DNA from: Actinomycetota bacterium
GTDB lineage: Bacteria > Actinomycetota > Aquicultoria > CAJVYJ01 > JAUVQD01
Direction: 5' to 3'
Assembly (NCBI GenBank): GCA_030679975.1
Contig: JAUXSL010000127.1
Span: 1-38,428, forward strand
DNA length: 38,428 bases
Part shown: piece by piece, positions 15,974 through 22,926 of the stretch
Numbering within the stretch: position 1 is the stretch's first letter
Layout of the letters: every line of letters begins with the position of its first letter
Program-made: the position numbers and the translations under genes
The notes under the pieces: model-generated
Told to the model about the DNA's origin: nothing
Database searches by the model: none
The model's input: the letters and a program-made list of their open reading frames with translations, nothing else

Positions 15974-17779
15974 ATGCTAAGAGTCAGAACTTTTTTAATA
16001 ATTATTCTCCTAGTCATCTTATTGCCCATGGTCGCTCTGGACTTCTATAACTATGAGATAGGCCTCAATCAACGACGGCAGATAATCCTCGACCGCAATG
16101 AGGAGGTGGCTAGGAGCGTGGCGGTCGGCTTCCGCGCTTTTATTTTCCAGGCGGTGCAGACGGAAGAAGCGGGAGGTTTGGCGATTGCGGAAGGGGCGTT
16201 TCATGGCGACCAGGTGACGCAATATCTAAAAGAGTTGCAGATACATAATCCTCACTTGACTTCAATTACTTACTTTTCTCCGGCCGGCAAGCAGATTGCC
16301 TCCAGCTCCAAAGAGTTAAACCCTATACCTCAGTCAAGCCTCCGCGAGATAAGCAGAGGCCCGGCTTGGTTTGTCACTCCGTTGCATCTCTCGCCGCGCG
16401 GGCGCGGGACGGAATTTCATGTAATATCGGAAATCCGTATAAAGGGGCGGCTTGTGGCGCTGGTCTCCGGGGTCATTGAGGACCGGATGGTTTTCGATTT
16501 CATTAAAATCAGAATCGGACAGGCCGGCAATATCGGGATTATCGACAACCGCGGGCGGGCTGTTGCCCTCTCTTTCCGGCGTGACCTTACCTGGAAAGAA
16601 CGCGACCGCCTGTTTATCCCGAGCATCCGCAGCGCGCTTAGAGGACGGCTGGCCACCATAAACAGGTTCCGCGATCCCCTGGGCAATGTTGAGCGGATGG
16701 GCGCCTCCGTTCCCATCAAAGAGTTGGGTTGGGTAGCCAACGTCTTCCAGCCTGTCAGCGAGGTATTGGTCCCGGTCCAGCAAGACGCTTTATTCGAGGC
16801 CGGTACTTCCCTGTTGGTTACCTTGGCGGCGCTGGTGTTTGTTCTTCTCGTCGGGCGCGTGATGACCAAGCCGATAATGGATCTGGCGGCGCAGACAGAA
16901 CCCTTTAAGCACGGGGAATACAGCCATCGGCTGCCGACTGGTTTCAGGGTCAAAGAGATCAGCGAGCTGGCCCAAGTGCTCAACTTAGAAGCCGCCGAGA
17001 CTCAGAAGCGGTTCGAGGTGGAGCAGCATATCGCCGGAGCGTTGCAAGCTTCGCTCTTGCCCGTTGAGCCGCCGGAGCTGCCCGGCTACGAGATAGGCAC
17101 CCGTTATGCCTCGGCCACCGAGCACGCCTTGGTCGGCGGCGATTTCTATGACTTTATCTTTCTGGGCGATGACAAAGCCGGCATTGTCATCGGTGACGTT
17201 CAGGGCAAGGGCGTAGACGCCGCGGTCACGACCGTCACCACTAAGTTTGCCTTAAGAGACCTGGCGGTCGGGCATCCTTCACCGGCGGCGGTCCTTAAGA
17301 TCATGAACAAGATCTGTTGGCGGGAACTGATGCCTGAACAATTCATTACCTTGATCTATTTGGTCTTAGATATGAATAAGGGAACGATCGAGTACGCGAG
17401 CGCCGGCCATCATCCACCGATAATCTGCACAGCCGATGGTTGCCGCTCGTTTACGGAAAACGGCACGGCCCTGGGGATTTTAGAAAATGCCGAGTTTAAC
17501 ATCGGCCGCGAACGTCTTAGTGCGCGGGAAACGTTGGTGCTGTATACCGATGGCATTATTGAAGCCAGGCTAAAAGCGGACCTCTTTGGCCTTGACCGGC
17601 TGAGCGAGGTCGTGGCAAAAAACAGTGGGTCGGCCCCCCAGGACATTTGCGAGCTCGTCTATAAGGCTGCCATCGACTTTGGCGGCCACAAGCTTCACGA
17701 TGATCTAGCGCTCATCATCATGAAGCGGACCGGCGCCGGCAGGCAGGCCGCGCCGCCAAGTGAGCGGGACAATAGTTAA
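15974..17779 (+). CDS. membrane-bound SpoIIE/RsbU-type PP2C serine phosphatase with sensor domain
   Basis: About 601 residues. A first helix (TFLIIILLVILLPMVALDFY) is followed by an extracytoplasmic dCache-like sensor of about 250 residues (for example GPAWFVTPLHLSPRG and GNIGIIDNRGRAVALS). Then come a second helix (TSLLVTLAALVFVLLVGRVM), a HAMP segment (TKPIMDLA...), a linker helix, and a PP2C-type phosphatase with VGGDFYDF, IGDVQGKGVDAA and LYTDGIIEA carrying the metal-binding Asp residues. Such proteins dephosphorylate anti-sigma-factor antagonists. No RsbW/RsbV partner lies nearby. The TTG at 15935 in the track is possible; the ATG at 15974 is preferred as it opens just before the helix. 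The 3' end overlaps the MFS gene by 75 bases. Confidence 0.92.
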   Translation: MLRVRTFLIIILLVILLPMVALDFYNYEIGLNQRRQIILDRNEEVARSVAVGFRAFIFQAVQTEEAGGLAIAEGAFHGDQVTQYLKELQIHNPHLTSITYFSPAGKQIASSSKELNPIPQSSLREISRGPAWFVTPLHLSPRGRGTEFHVISEIRIKGRLVALVSGVIEDRMVFDFIKIRIGQAGNIGIIDNRGRAVALSFRRDLTWKERDRLFIPSIRSALRGRLATINRFRDPLGNVERMGASVPIKELGWVANVFQPVSEVLVPVQQDALFEAGTSLLVTLAALVFVLLVGRVMTKPIMDLAAQTEPFKHGEYSHRLPTGFRVKEISELAQVLNLEAAETQKRFEVEQHIAGALQASLLPVEPPELPGYEIGTRYASATEHALVGGDFYDFIFLGDDKAGIVIGDVQGKGVDAAVTTVTTKFALRDLAVGHPSPAAVLKIMNKICWRELMPEQFITLIYLVLDMNKGTIEYASAGHHPPIICTADGCRSFTENGTALGILENAEFNIGRERLSARETLVLYTDGIIEARLKADLFGLDRLSEVVAKNSGSAPQDICELVYKAAIDFGGHKLHDDLALIIMKRTGAGRQAAPPSERDNS

Positions 17780-18844
17780 GGCCGCCAGCGCTGAAAAGGC
17801 CGCCATCGACATAAATCCAAGGCGGTAGGAACCGGTGGCGTCGCGAAGCCGACCGACTATGGACGGCCCCAGCAGTATGCCGGCGTTTAGACAAGTCGAT
17901 AAGATGCCAAAAGCCACCCCTTGGTTTCTTCTGTCCACGATCTCAGCCGGCAGGGCGAACAAAGGCGCCGGCAGCAAGGCGGCGGCCAGTCCTAAAATCA
18001 CCATTAGGGGCAGCCGCCAATCGGGCGCGGATGGTAAAGCGAGGTATATGAGTCCGGGAATGAACGCGCCGGCGATGATGAGCAGCCGCTTGCGCCTGAC
18101 ACCTCCCATGAACGGCCCGATTATCGGGCTGACTATTAAAGCCCCCCACATAATAAAGCTGGCCAGGAAAGCGGCAGCAGAGGCTTTTAACCCGAGGCTC
18201 TGAAAATAATCAGGGGAAAAGGTTAAAAAGGCGATGGCGGCGGCGTTAAACCAGAGCCATGCCAACCCCACCAACCAAATGGAGCCGCCCGCCGAGCGTA
18301 GAGAGTGGGCAATGCCGCCCGGCGGCTGTTTTATCCAGCCCTCGGGGCGATAGATAAGCAACGCCAATGCCGCAAAACCGGCCAGAGTAGAGACCGCCAC
18401 GGCTGGTCGCCAACCCCATTTGACGCCAACGGCGCTAAGCAGGGTAAAGCAGATAATAGTTCCGATGGGCATGCCGGTGTTGTATATTCCCATGGCCGTG
18501 CCGAGCCTGCGCCCCTCGAATGTGCGGCTTATTAGGCTGGCCGCGATGACCACCAGGGTCATGGCGCCGACGCCGGAGATCAAGCGGCCGATCGCCAACC
18601 ACGTAAAGTCCGGGGCGCCGGCGACCACAAGCGTCCCGCTTATCGTCAAGCCGGCCGCGATGATACCAACGCGCCTTGGTCCGTATAGATCGGTTAGCCA
18701 GCCGCCCGGAATGGTCAAGAGGATGCCCGGCAAAGCAAAGAGACCCATTAAGAGGCCGGCCTCGGCATGGTTCAGCTTCAGATCCCTCATTATCAATCTG
18801 AGGAGGGGCGGCAATGACTGAAAAGCAAAGGCAAAAGCCAGCAA
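17705..18844 (-). CDS. major facilitator superfamily transporter, start unclear
   Basis: About 379 residues in 11-12 membrane helices, with the MFS loop 2-3 motif GGWLTDLYGPRRVG (canonical G-x-L-a-D-r-x-G-r-r) and a charged C-terminal tail (HDDER). The CynX/NimT-like or nitrate/glucarate-like branch is possible; the substrate is not evident. Protein-like sequence continues upstream in frame (DERLAFALAYASL), forming the first half of helix 1, but no ATG, GTG or TTG exists there before a stop, so the TTG at 18844 truncates helix 1. The 12-base CTGGCTTTTGCC appears twice here, hinting at a slippage duplication. Its end overlaps the phosphatase gene on the other strand. Confidence 0.82.
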   Translation of the reverse strand: MLAFAFAFQSLPPLLRLIMRDLKLNHAEAGLLMGLFALPGILLTIPGGWLTDLYGPRRVGIIAAGLTISGTLVVAGAPDFTWLAIGRLISGVGAMTLVVIAASLISRTFEGRRLGTAMGIYNTGMPIGTIICFTLLSAVGVKWGWRPAVAVSTLAGFAALALLIYRPEGWIKQPPGGIAHSLRSAGGSIWLVGLAWLWFNAAAIAFLTFSPDYFQSLGLKASAAAFLASFIMWGALIVSPIIGPFMGGVRRKRLLIIAGAFIPGLIYLALPSAPDWRLPLMVILGLAAALLPAPLFALPAEIVDRRNQGVAFGILSTCLNAGILLGPSIVGRLRDATGSYRLGFMSMAAFSALAALTIVPLTWRRGLPAGAGPLHDDER

Positions 18845-18906
18845 TGAAGCATAAGCGAGGGCAAAAGCCAGGCGCTCGTCGCGGCCCGCATCCTTTTCGA
18901 CGGCTG

Positions 18907-19851
18907 CTAGGACGGCTCTAACCCAAAAATCAACCCGGCCGCTCCCAGCAGGCCGGCGCTATTTTCCAGTTGCGAGATGACTATAGGGATGTCCCGGCTG
19001 CGCGGGTCGATGACAATCCGGCGGGCTGATTCGATAATGGGATCCATGACGAGATCTAATGAGGACGCGACACCGCCGCCGACCACCACAACTTCAGGAT
19101 CGAGGATATTGATAAAATTACCGATACCGAGGCCCAGCCACCGACCGACTTCGGTCATTATCGTCACAGCTTCAGTGTCGCCGGCGCGGGCTGCTTTGGC
19201 GACCATCGGGCCGGTGATGATCTCCGGGTCGCCGCCGACGCTCCGACTCAGGGCCGATTTTGTCTTTGCGACTACCGTTTCTTTAGCTAAACGCTCTATA
19301 GCCGTGCCGGAAGCTTTGGTTTCCAGGCATCCCCGATGGCCGCAACCGCAGACCGGGCCATTTGGATCGATCACCATGTGGCCGAATTCGGCCGCCGCGC
19401 CCTTGGCGCCTCTGTAGAGCCGGCCGTCGATGACGATGCCGCCCCCCAGGCCGGTGCCGACGGTCAAGCCGATAAAGTTCCGGTATCCGCGTCCGGCGCC
19501 GGAAAGGAGTTCTCCCAATACGGCGCAGTTGGCATCGTTGTCGACGTTGAACGCGAGCTTAAATTTAGATTCGAGGTGTTGTTTGAGGGGTTCTCCGGCC
19601 AAAGCCAGGTTGGGGGCGGCGACTATCTTCCCGGCGGCGTTGTCGACCATCCCGGCGACGCCGATCCCGGCGCCTAAGATATCGTCATAAGAAGCAAGCG
19701 CTTCGGTGATTATCACTTCTAGAGCGGTAAAGATGTCCGAGGTTGTCGCCGGGGTCATTACCTGGCGCCGGGTCAGTATCGCGTAATCATCCGTTATCAA
19801 CGCCCAGGAGATTTTGGTCCCACCGATGTCGACGGCAATGGCCTTGTTCAT
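18907..19851 (-). CDS. ROK family glucokinase-like sugar kinase
   Basis: This 314-residue cytosolic kinase starts MNKAIAVDIGGTKISWALI, where DIGGTK is the ATP phosphate loop of ROK kinases. The catalytic region NVDNDANCAVLGE carries the Asp base, GLTVGTGLGGGIVIDG follows, and the zinc-binding signature CGCGHRGCLE is complete (Cys, Cys, Cys with the upstream His in FGHMV). Length is typical. Glucose is the most common substrate of such enzymes, but other hexoses or N-acetyl sugars are possible. The gene begins 9 bases after the diguanylate cyclase stop and is followed by the MFS transporter, so it may phosphorylate a sugar brought in by that permease. Confidence 0.93.
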   Translation of the reverse strand: MNKAIAVDIGGTKISWALITDDYAILTRRQVMTPATTSDIFTALEVIITEALASYDDILGAGIGVAGMVDNAAGKIVAAPNLALAGEPLKQHLESKFKLAFNVDNDANCAVLGELLSGAGRGYRNFIGLTVGTGLGGGIVIDGRLYRGAKGAAAEFGHMVIDPNGPVCGCGHRGCLETKASGTAIERLAKETVVAKTKSALSRSVGGDPEIITGPMVAKAARAGDTEAVTIMTEVGRWLGLGIGNFINILDPEVVVVGGGVASSLDLVMDPIIESARRIVIDPRSRDIPIVISQLENSAGLLGAAGLIFGLEPS

Positions 19852-19860
19852 CGGCGGTCT

Positions 19861-20700
19861 TTAAGAGATGGCTTCCTGCTTCGAGTTTTCAGCTCCGAAT
19901 ACGACAACGCGGTTGCGTCCGCCTTCTTTAGCTCGATAAAGGGCTTCATCGGCCCGGTCTATGAGCTGCAGATCGTCGTCGGCATCGGTTGGGTAAGTGG
20001 CCACACCGGCGCTGATGGTGCATGTTCCGGTGCCGCTTGTGGCCCCGAAATCGCTGATCTCCACGCCGGCCCTGATGCGTTCGGCAACTTCCTCGGCCGC
20101 GCCGTGGCTGGTGTTGGGCAGCAGGATGGCGAATTCCTCGCCGCCGTAGCGGCTGACGATATCGACGCCGCGCACTTGCACTTTAAATATCTCCGCCATG
20201 TGCTTTAAAAGCTCGTTGCCTTTTTGGTGGCCGAATTTATCGTTGAAGGGCTTAAAGTAGTCGATATCGAGCATAATCAATGACAGCCGGCTGCCGAAAC
20301 GGTCGGCGCGCTGGCGCTCCTCGTCGAGGCGGTCGATGAAATAACTGTAGTTATGCAGGCCGGTCAGGCGATCGACCATTAAGAGACGACCGAGGTGTTC
20401 CTGTTGGAAATGCTGGCGCGACGCATACCAACCGATTACACCGGCCATCAAGGCCAGCCGGCTGTAGTCGAGCATCATGCCTGATGTGCTCGGAATAAAT
20501 TTCAGCCCGACGGCGATGGACGCGATAGCGCCTAAGGCGGCGCCGGGAAGATAGAACGCGAACGCGGCCAAGACTGTGAGGATTTCAAAGAGGTGCCACA
20601 CTTCTTGCTGCCGGCCCGGATAAACAAAAATCTGCACGAAGGCGACCGCGAAAAATCCTGCTATTATTGGGGCTAGAACAAAAAGTCTTTTTTTCTCCAT
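19861..20700 (-). CDS. membrane-bound diguanylate cyclase (GGDEF) with I-site
   Basis: About 279 residues. Four or five membrane helices fill the first 110 residues (FVLAPIIAGFFAVAFVQIFV and following), then a GGDEF domain makes cyclic di-GMP: DRLTGLHNYSYF, LIMLDIDYFKPFND and the active loop GGEEF. RGVD five residues before the active loop is the RxxD product-inhibition site. The track begins at 20751, but MEKKRLFVLAP from the ATG at 20700 is the more usual start; neither has a strong Shine-Dalgarno. It heads an operon with ROK kinase and MFS genes and is divergent from the Crp/Fnr regulator. Confidence 0.9.
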   Translation of the reverse strand: MEKKRLFVLAPIIAGFFAVAFVQIFVYPGRQQEVWHLFEILTVLAAFAFYLPGAALGAIASIAVGLKFIPSTSGMMLDYSRLALMAGVIGWYASRQHFQQEHLGRLLMVDRLTGLHNYSYFIDRLDEERQRADRFGSRLSLIMLDIDYFKPFNDKFGHQKGNELLKHMAEIFKVQVRGVDIVSRYGGEEFAILLPNTSHGAAEEVAERIRAGVEISDFGATSGTGTCTISAGVATYPTDADDDLQLIDRADEALYRAKEGGRNRVVVFGAENSKQEAIS

Positions 20701-20784
20701 GGCTGTTTCTTTGTTTTCAAAGGGATTAGTAGACTTAAGATATTGTATCATAAAGATTAAATCCTGGCTTAAGGAGTGTGTTTT

Positions 20785-21474
20785 TTGGATCAGGACTTAG
20801 CCAAAAAGCTGAAACAGACCTTTATCTTCTCTGAATTTACCGATGCCGAACTTCAATCGGTTACATCTCTCGTGAGTGAGCGGCTCTTTAAAAAGGGCGC
20901 CACGGTATTCCATGAAGGCCAGCCGGGCATCGCTTTCTATATCATCAAGAGCGGTCGCGTTAAGGTCTTTAAGCTGGCCGAAGACGGGCGAGAGTTGATC
21001 CTCGGGATTTTCGGCGACGGGGCCTTATTTGGTGATGTGCCGGTCTTTGACGGCGGACCTTACCCGGCGGGGGCCGCGACACTGGTGGATACCAAAGTCT
21101 ATTCGATAAATCGTGAAGATTTCGAGCGCTTGGTAACCGAGCATGCGGAGACGGCTCTGAAGATCATCAGGGTCTTAGGGCGGCGCTTGCGTCAAGCTCA
21201 CGGCTTCGTCATGGATATCGCCATGAAATCCGCCCCGCAGCGGCTCTCTTCGTTACTGCTGAAGCTGGTGGAAGAATACGGTGCTCAGGCGGAAGAAGGC
21301 CTGGTCCTCGATCTGCCCTTGACCCGCCGGGAGATAGCCGAGTTAATGGGCGTCTCGCGGGAGACCGCCATCCGCGAACTCTCCAAGTTCAGCCGGGCCG
21401 GCACTATCAAGCTCGACGGCAAACGCATAATCATCCTCGATGCCGCCAAACTCAGGCTGTGGTCGAAAGCGTGA
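20785..21474 (+). CDS. Crp/Fnr family transcriptional regulator
   Basis: About 229 residues. The N-terminal cyclic-nucleotide-binding fold spans residues 15-125, with GQPGIAFYIIKSGRVKVFK and the GALFGDVPVFDGG turn. A long dimer helix and a Crp-type winged HTH follow (LTRREIAELMGVSRETAIRELSKF). No Fnr-type N-terminal iron-sulfur cysteines are present, and the phosphate-binding cassette lacks the R-S of true CRP, so the ligand is unknown; heme or NO sensing as in DNR-like proteins is possible. GGAG at 20773 supports the TTG at 20785 rather than the track's GTG at 20776. It precedes a cluster of small Cys-rich genes that a Crp/Fnr-type dyad may control. Confidence 0.92.
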   Translation: MDQDLAKKLKQTFIFSEFTDAELQSVTSLVSERLFKKGATVFHEGQPGIAFYIIKSGRVKVFKLAEDGRELILGIFGDGALFGDVPVFDGGPYPAGAATLVDTKVYSINREDFERLVTEHAETALKIIRVLGRRLRQAHGFVMDIAMKSAPQRLSSLLLKLVEEYGAQAEEGLVLDLPLTRREIAELMGVSRETAIRELSKFSRAGTIKLDGKRIIILDAAKLRLWSKA

Positions 21475-21492
21475 CAAACCTCACTTAAACCA

Positions 21493-21534
21493 GTGACGTT
21501 CGTCATGTAAAATTATCCGCCGCAGTGGTAAAAA
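21493..21534 (+). promoter_or_regulatory. Crp/Fnr-type dyad and candidate promoter of the small redox cluster
   Basis: GTGAC-GTTC-GTCAT (21493-21506) has the 5-4-5 layout of Fnr/Dnr sites with a perfect TGAC/GTCA core. A weak -10 TAAAAA lies at 21529-21534; a start near 21541 would place the dyad centre at about -41.5, the class II activation position. A better TAAAAT at 21508-21513 would instead put the dyad over the -35. The motif is seen; its use is inferred. Confidence 0.5.
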
Positions 21535-21552
21535 TAGAAGAAAGAAATGTCT

Positions 21553-21644
21553 GGGGACACCATCAAGTATTTAATTTGAACTACAAACGCCGGCGTCCTT
21601 GCACAAATTTTAGTCGGGCATCATCGGATAAGGATGGTGTCCCC
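21553..21644 (+). mobile_element. 92-bp MITE-like element with 12-bp terminal inverted repeats
   Basis: GGGGACACCATC at 21553-21564 is matched exactly in reverse by GATGGTGTCCCC at 21633-21644. The 68-base interior has no ORF. Termini of the form TGGGGACACC occur at REP-associated and other small transposable elements, so this is probably a non-autonomous mobile unit. It lies in the leader of the small Cys-rich gene, between a candidate promoter and its Shine-Dalgarno. Confidence 0.65.
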
Positions 21645-21661
21645 ATCAAAGGAGAGACAAC

Positions 21662-21817
21662 ATGGAAGAATCAGCTGAAACTAAGCAGTGTTTTGTTTGC
21701 CAATCGAGCGGCGAGGATAGGGTCCTGCTCGCTTGCGAGCAGAAGGGCGAAGCTAAATGGGTCTGCGTCAGATGCCTGCCGCCGCTGATACATGAAATGG
21801 ATGGAGGGAGGCACTAA
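21662..21817 (+). CDS. 51-residue Cys-rich (zinc-ribbon-like) protein
   Basis: This gene is too short for the ORF track. The ATG follows AGGAGAG, and the product reads MEESAETKQCFVCQSS, then a middle with one Cys (LLACEQKGE), then WVCVRCLPPLIHEMDGG. Two CxxC pairs (CFVC and CVRC) about 26 residues apart plus a single Cys would make a small zinc ribbon or redox site. I recognise no named family. It ends one base before the DUF1858 start, so translation is coupled. The strong ribosome site, coupling and Cys pattern make it a real gene. It probably acts in the same process as its neighbours, perhaps redox or nitrosative-stress sensing, but this is inference. Confidence 0.75.
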   Translation: MEESAETKQCFVCQSSGEDRVLLACEQKGEAKWVCVRCLPPLIHEMDGGRH

Positions 21818-21818
21818 G

Positions 21819-22010
21819 ATGGAGATCACAAAAGAGATGACGATCGGGGAAGTGGTGCGGCAGTTCCCGGGTACGGTAGAAGTCTTTAACCGGCACGGGA
21901 TGGGTTGTCTGGGCTGCCCGGCGACCCAGTTTGAAAATGTCGAGCAGGGCGCTATCGTGCACGGCATCGATGTCGAGCAGTTGGTTAAAGATTTAAACGA
22001 AGCGGCGTGA
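21819..22010 (+). CDS. DUF1858 domain protein with CxxC motif
   Basis: This 63-residue protein is a stand-alone DUF1858 domain (MTIGEVVRQFPGTVEVFNRHGMGCLGCPA ... FENVEQGA...HGIDVEQLVKDLN). The GMGCLGC pair is the family signature, found as the N-terminal part of ScdA/YtfE-type iron-sulfur repair proteins and in many anaerobes near hybrid-cluster proteins. The track ORF starts at 21792 inside the previous gene; the ATG at 21819 with GGAGGGAGG upstream is correct. It lies one base after the preceding stop and 5 bases before the next start. A role in NO or redox stress fits the adjacent Crp/Fnr gene. Confidence 0.9.
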   Translation: MEITKEMTIGEVVRQFPGTVEVFNRHGMGCLGCPATQFENVEQGAIVHGIDVEQLVKDLNEAA

Positions 22011-22015
22011 CTTAG

Positions 22016-22504
22016 GTGTTGATCCTGGACATCGTCGTTCACTGGCTCCATCTGCTGGCGGCCTTTACCTGGGTCGGCGGTCTCATATTTGTGAATGTCG
22101 TCCTGACGCCGGCGATGCAGCCAAAGGGCATCCCCCCACAGTTTGTGAGGTTGATGGGGATGGAGCGCTTTCGGGCTTTTGCCTGGGGGAGTATTATTAT
22201 CCTGGTCATTACCGGCGTCTATAAGGCCGTCCAGACCGTGCCGGATATTTCGGATTTGACGACCAGCGCATACGGGTTGACCTTGTTGATAAAGATAACG
22301 GCGGTCGCGATGATGGTCGCGATCACCGTCGTCAATTCGATAGTCCTGCGCCGCCGGATAACGCAGGCTCCAGCCGGACCGGGCGGAACGCCGCCGGTGG
22401 AAATGCAGACCATGGGTAGGCGGTTAGTGATTTTATCCCGGCTCAATCTGGGTCTCGGCCTGCTGGTAGTGTTGCTGGCCACGATGTTGAAATTCGGGCT
22501 GTAG
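22016..22504 (+). CDS. CopD-like four-helix membrane protein
   Basis: About 162 residues with four hydrophobic helices (IVVHWLHLLAAFTWVGGLIFVNVV; FAWGSIIILVITGVYKAV; LLIKITAVAMMVAITVVNSIVL; LNLGLGLLVVLLATML). The motif HWLHLLAAFTWVGG is the heme- or copper-binding helix start seen in CopD and related cytochrome-b-like proteins, with two His in HWLH. Members of this group are annotated as copper resistance D or DUF4149-like proteins; a heme role is likely but unproved. The start may be GTG 22016 or TTG 22019. It follows DUF1858 by 5 bases, so it belongs to the same transcription unit. Confidence 0.8.
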   Translation: MLILDIVVHWLHLLAAFTWVGGLIFVNVVLTPAMQPKGIPPQFVRLMGMERFRAFAWGSIIILVITGVYKAVQTVPDISDLTTSAYGLTLLIKITAVAMMVAITVVNSIVLRRRITQAPAGPGGTPPVEMQTMGRRLVILSRLNLGLGLLVVLLATMLKFGL

Positions 22505-22519
22505 TAGAAGGTGATGTCG

Positions 22520-22753
22520 ATGGATAGAAGTTGTCCGGGCGCGGATAACGTAAAAATACCCGAACTTGAGATACGAGAATGTCCCAAGTGCGGCGGCGAG
22601 GTGGAGTTTTTCACCCGCGATAAGAAATCGACTTGCGCCGACTGCGGCGAGGTGGTCTTTCGGGAGGCCGGACCATCGTGTATCGACTGGTGCCCGGTGG
22701 CGTCGACTTGCTTTCCCGGTCTGGTAAAAGAAAAAGCGGCCCAGAAGAAATAA
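22520..22753 (+). CDS. zinc-ribbon protein with second Cys cluster
   Basis: A 77-residue protein whose middle is a zinc ribbon (CPKCGG ... CADCGE, two CxxC pairs). It ends with a further set, CIDWCPVASTC, that resembles small conserved proteins of anaerobes sometimes annotated as phosphohydrolase-associated. I do not know its biochemical role. AAGG at 22508 favours the ATG at 22520 over the GTG at 22511 used in the track. It closes the Crp/Fnr-linked cluster and points toward nrdJ, which runs on the other strand. In all, three of the four genes in this cluster encode CxxC-rich small proteins. Confidence 0.75.
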   Translation: MDRSCPGADNVKIPELEIRECPKCGGEVEFFTRDKKSTCADCGEVVFREAGPSCIDWCPVASTCFPGLVKEKAAQKK

Positions 22754-22781
22754 CGGCATCGGAGGACGCGGCCCAAAGCTT

Positions 22782-22905
22782 CGGATGCAAGGCTGACGAA
22801 CGCGGGGTCCCCGCAAGACGGACTTTGTCTTGTGGGGTGCAAGTCCGAGGCGAGGGAGCGTATGTGCTATTACGTGACCGAAACGAGGGCGAGGAAAACG
22901 CCGCA
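22782..22905 (+). repeat. dispersed intergenic repeat, copy 1 (with 40-bp insertion)
   Basis: This segment shares several blocks with the copy at 27558-27633 on the other strand: GGATGCAAGGC, AAGTCCGAGG, GAGCGT-hairpin-ACGTGAC, CGAG-rich tail and CGAGGAxAACGC. Compared with copy 2 it carries an extra 40 bases holding two hairpins (GCGGGGTCCCCGC and AAGAC...GTCTT). The core hairpin here is CGTA/TACG. It sits in the convergent gap between the zinc-ribbon gene and nrdJ. Function unknown; probably a REP-like mobile element or a structured RNA. Confidence 0.65.
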
Positions 22906-22926
22906 GACGGAGTTTTCGGCCGTGTC

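Noticed and set aside
21552-21650. Inverted repeat before the small Cys-rich gene as a transcription terminator
   Set aside because: The 12-bp arms are 68 bases apart with no U tract; a mobile element fits better.
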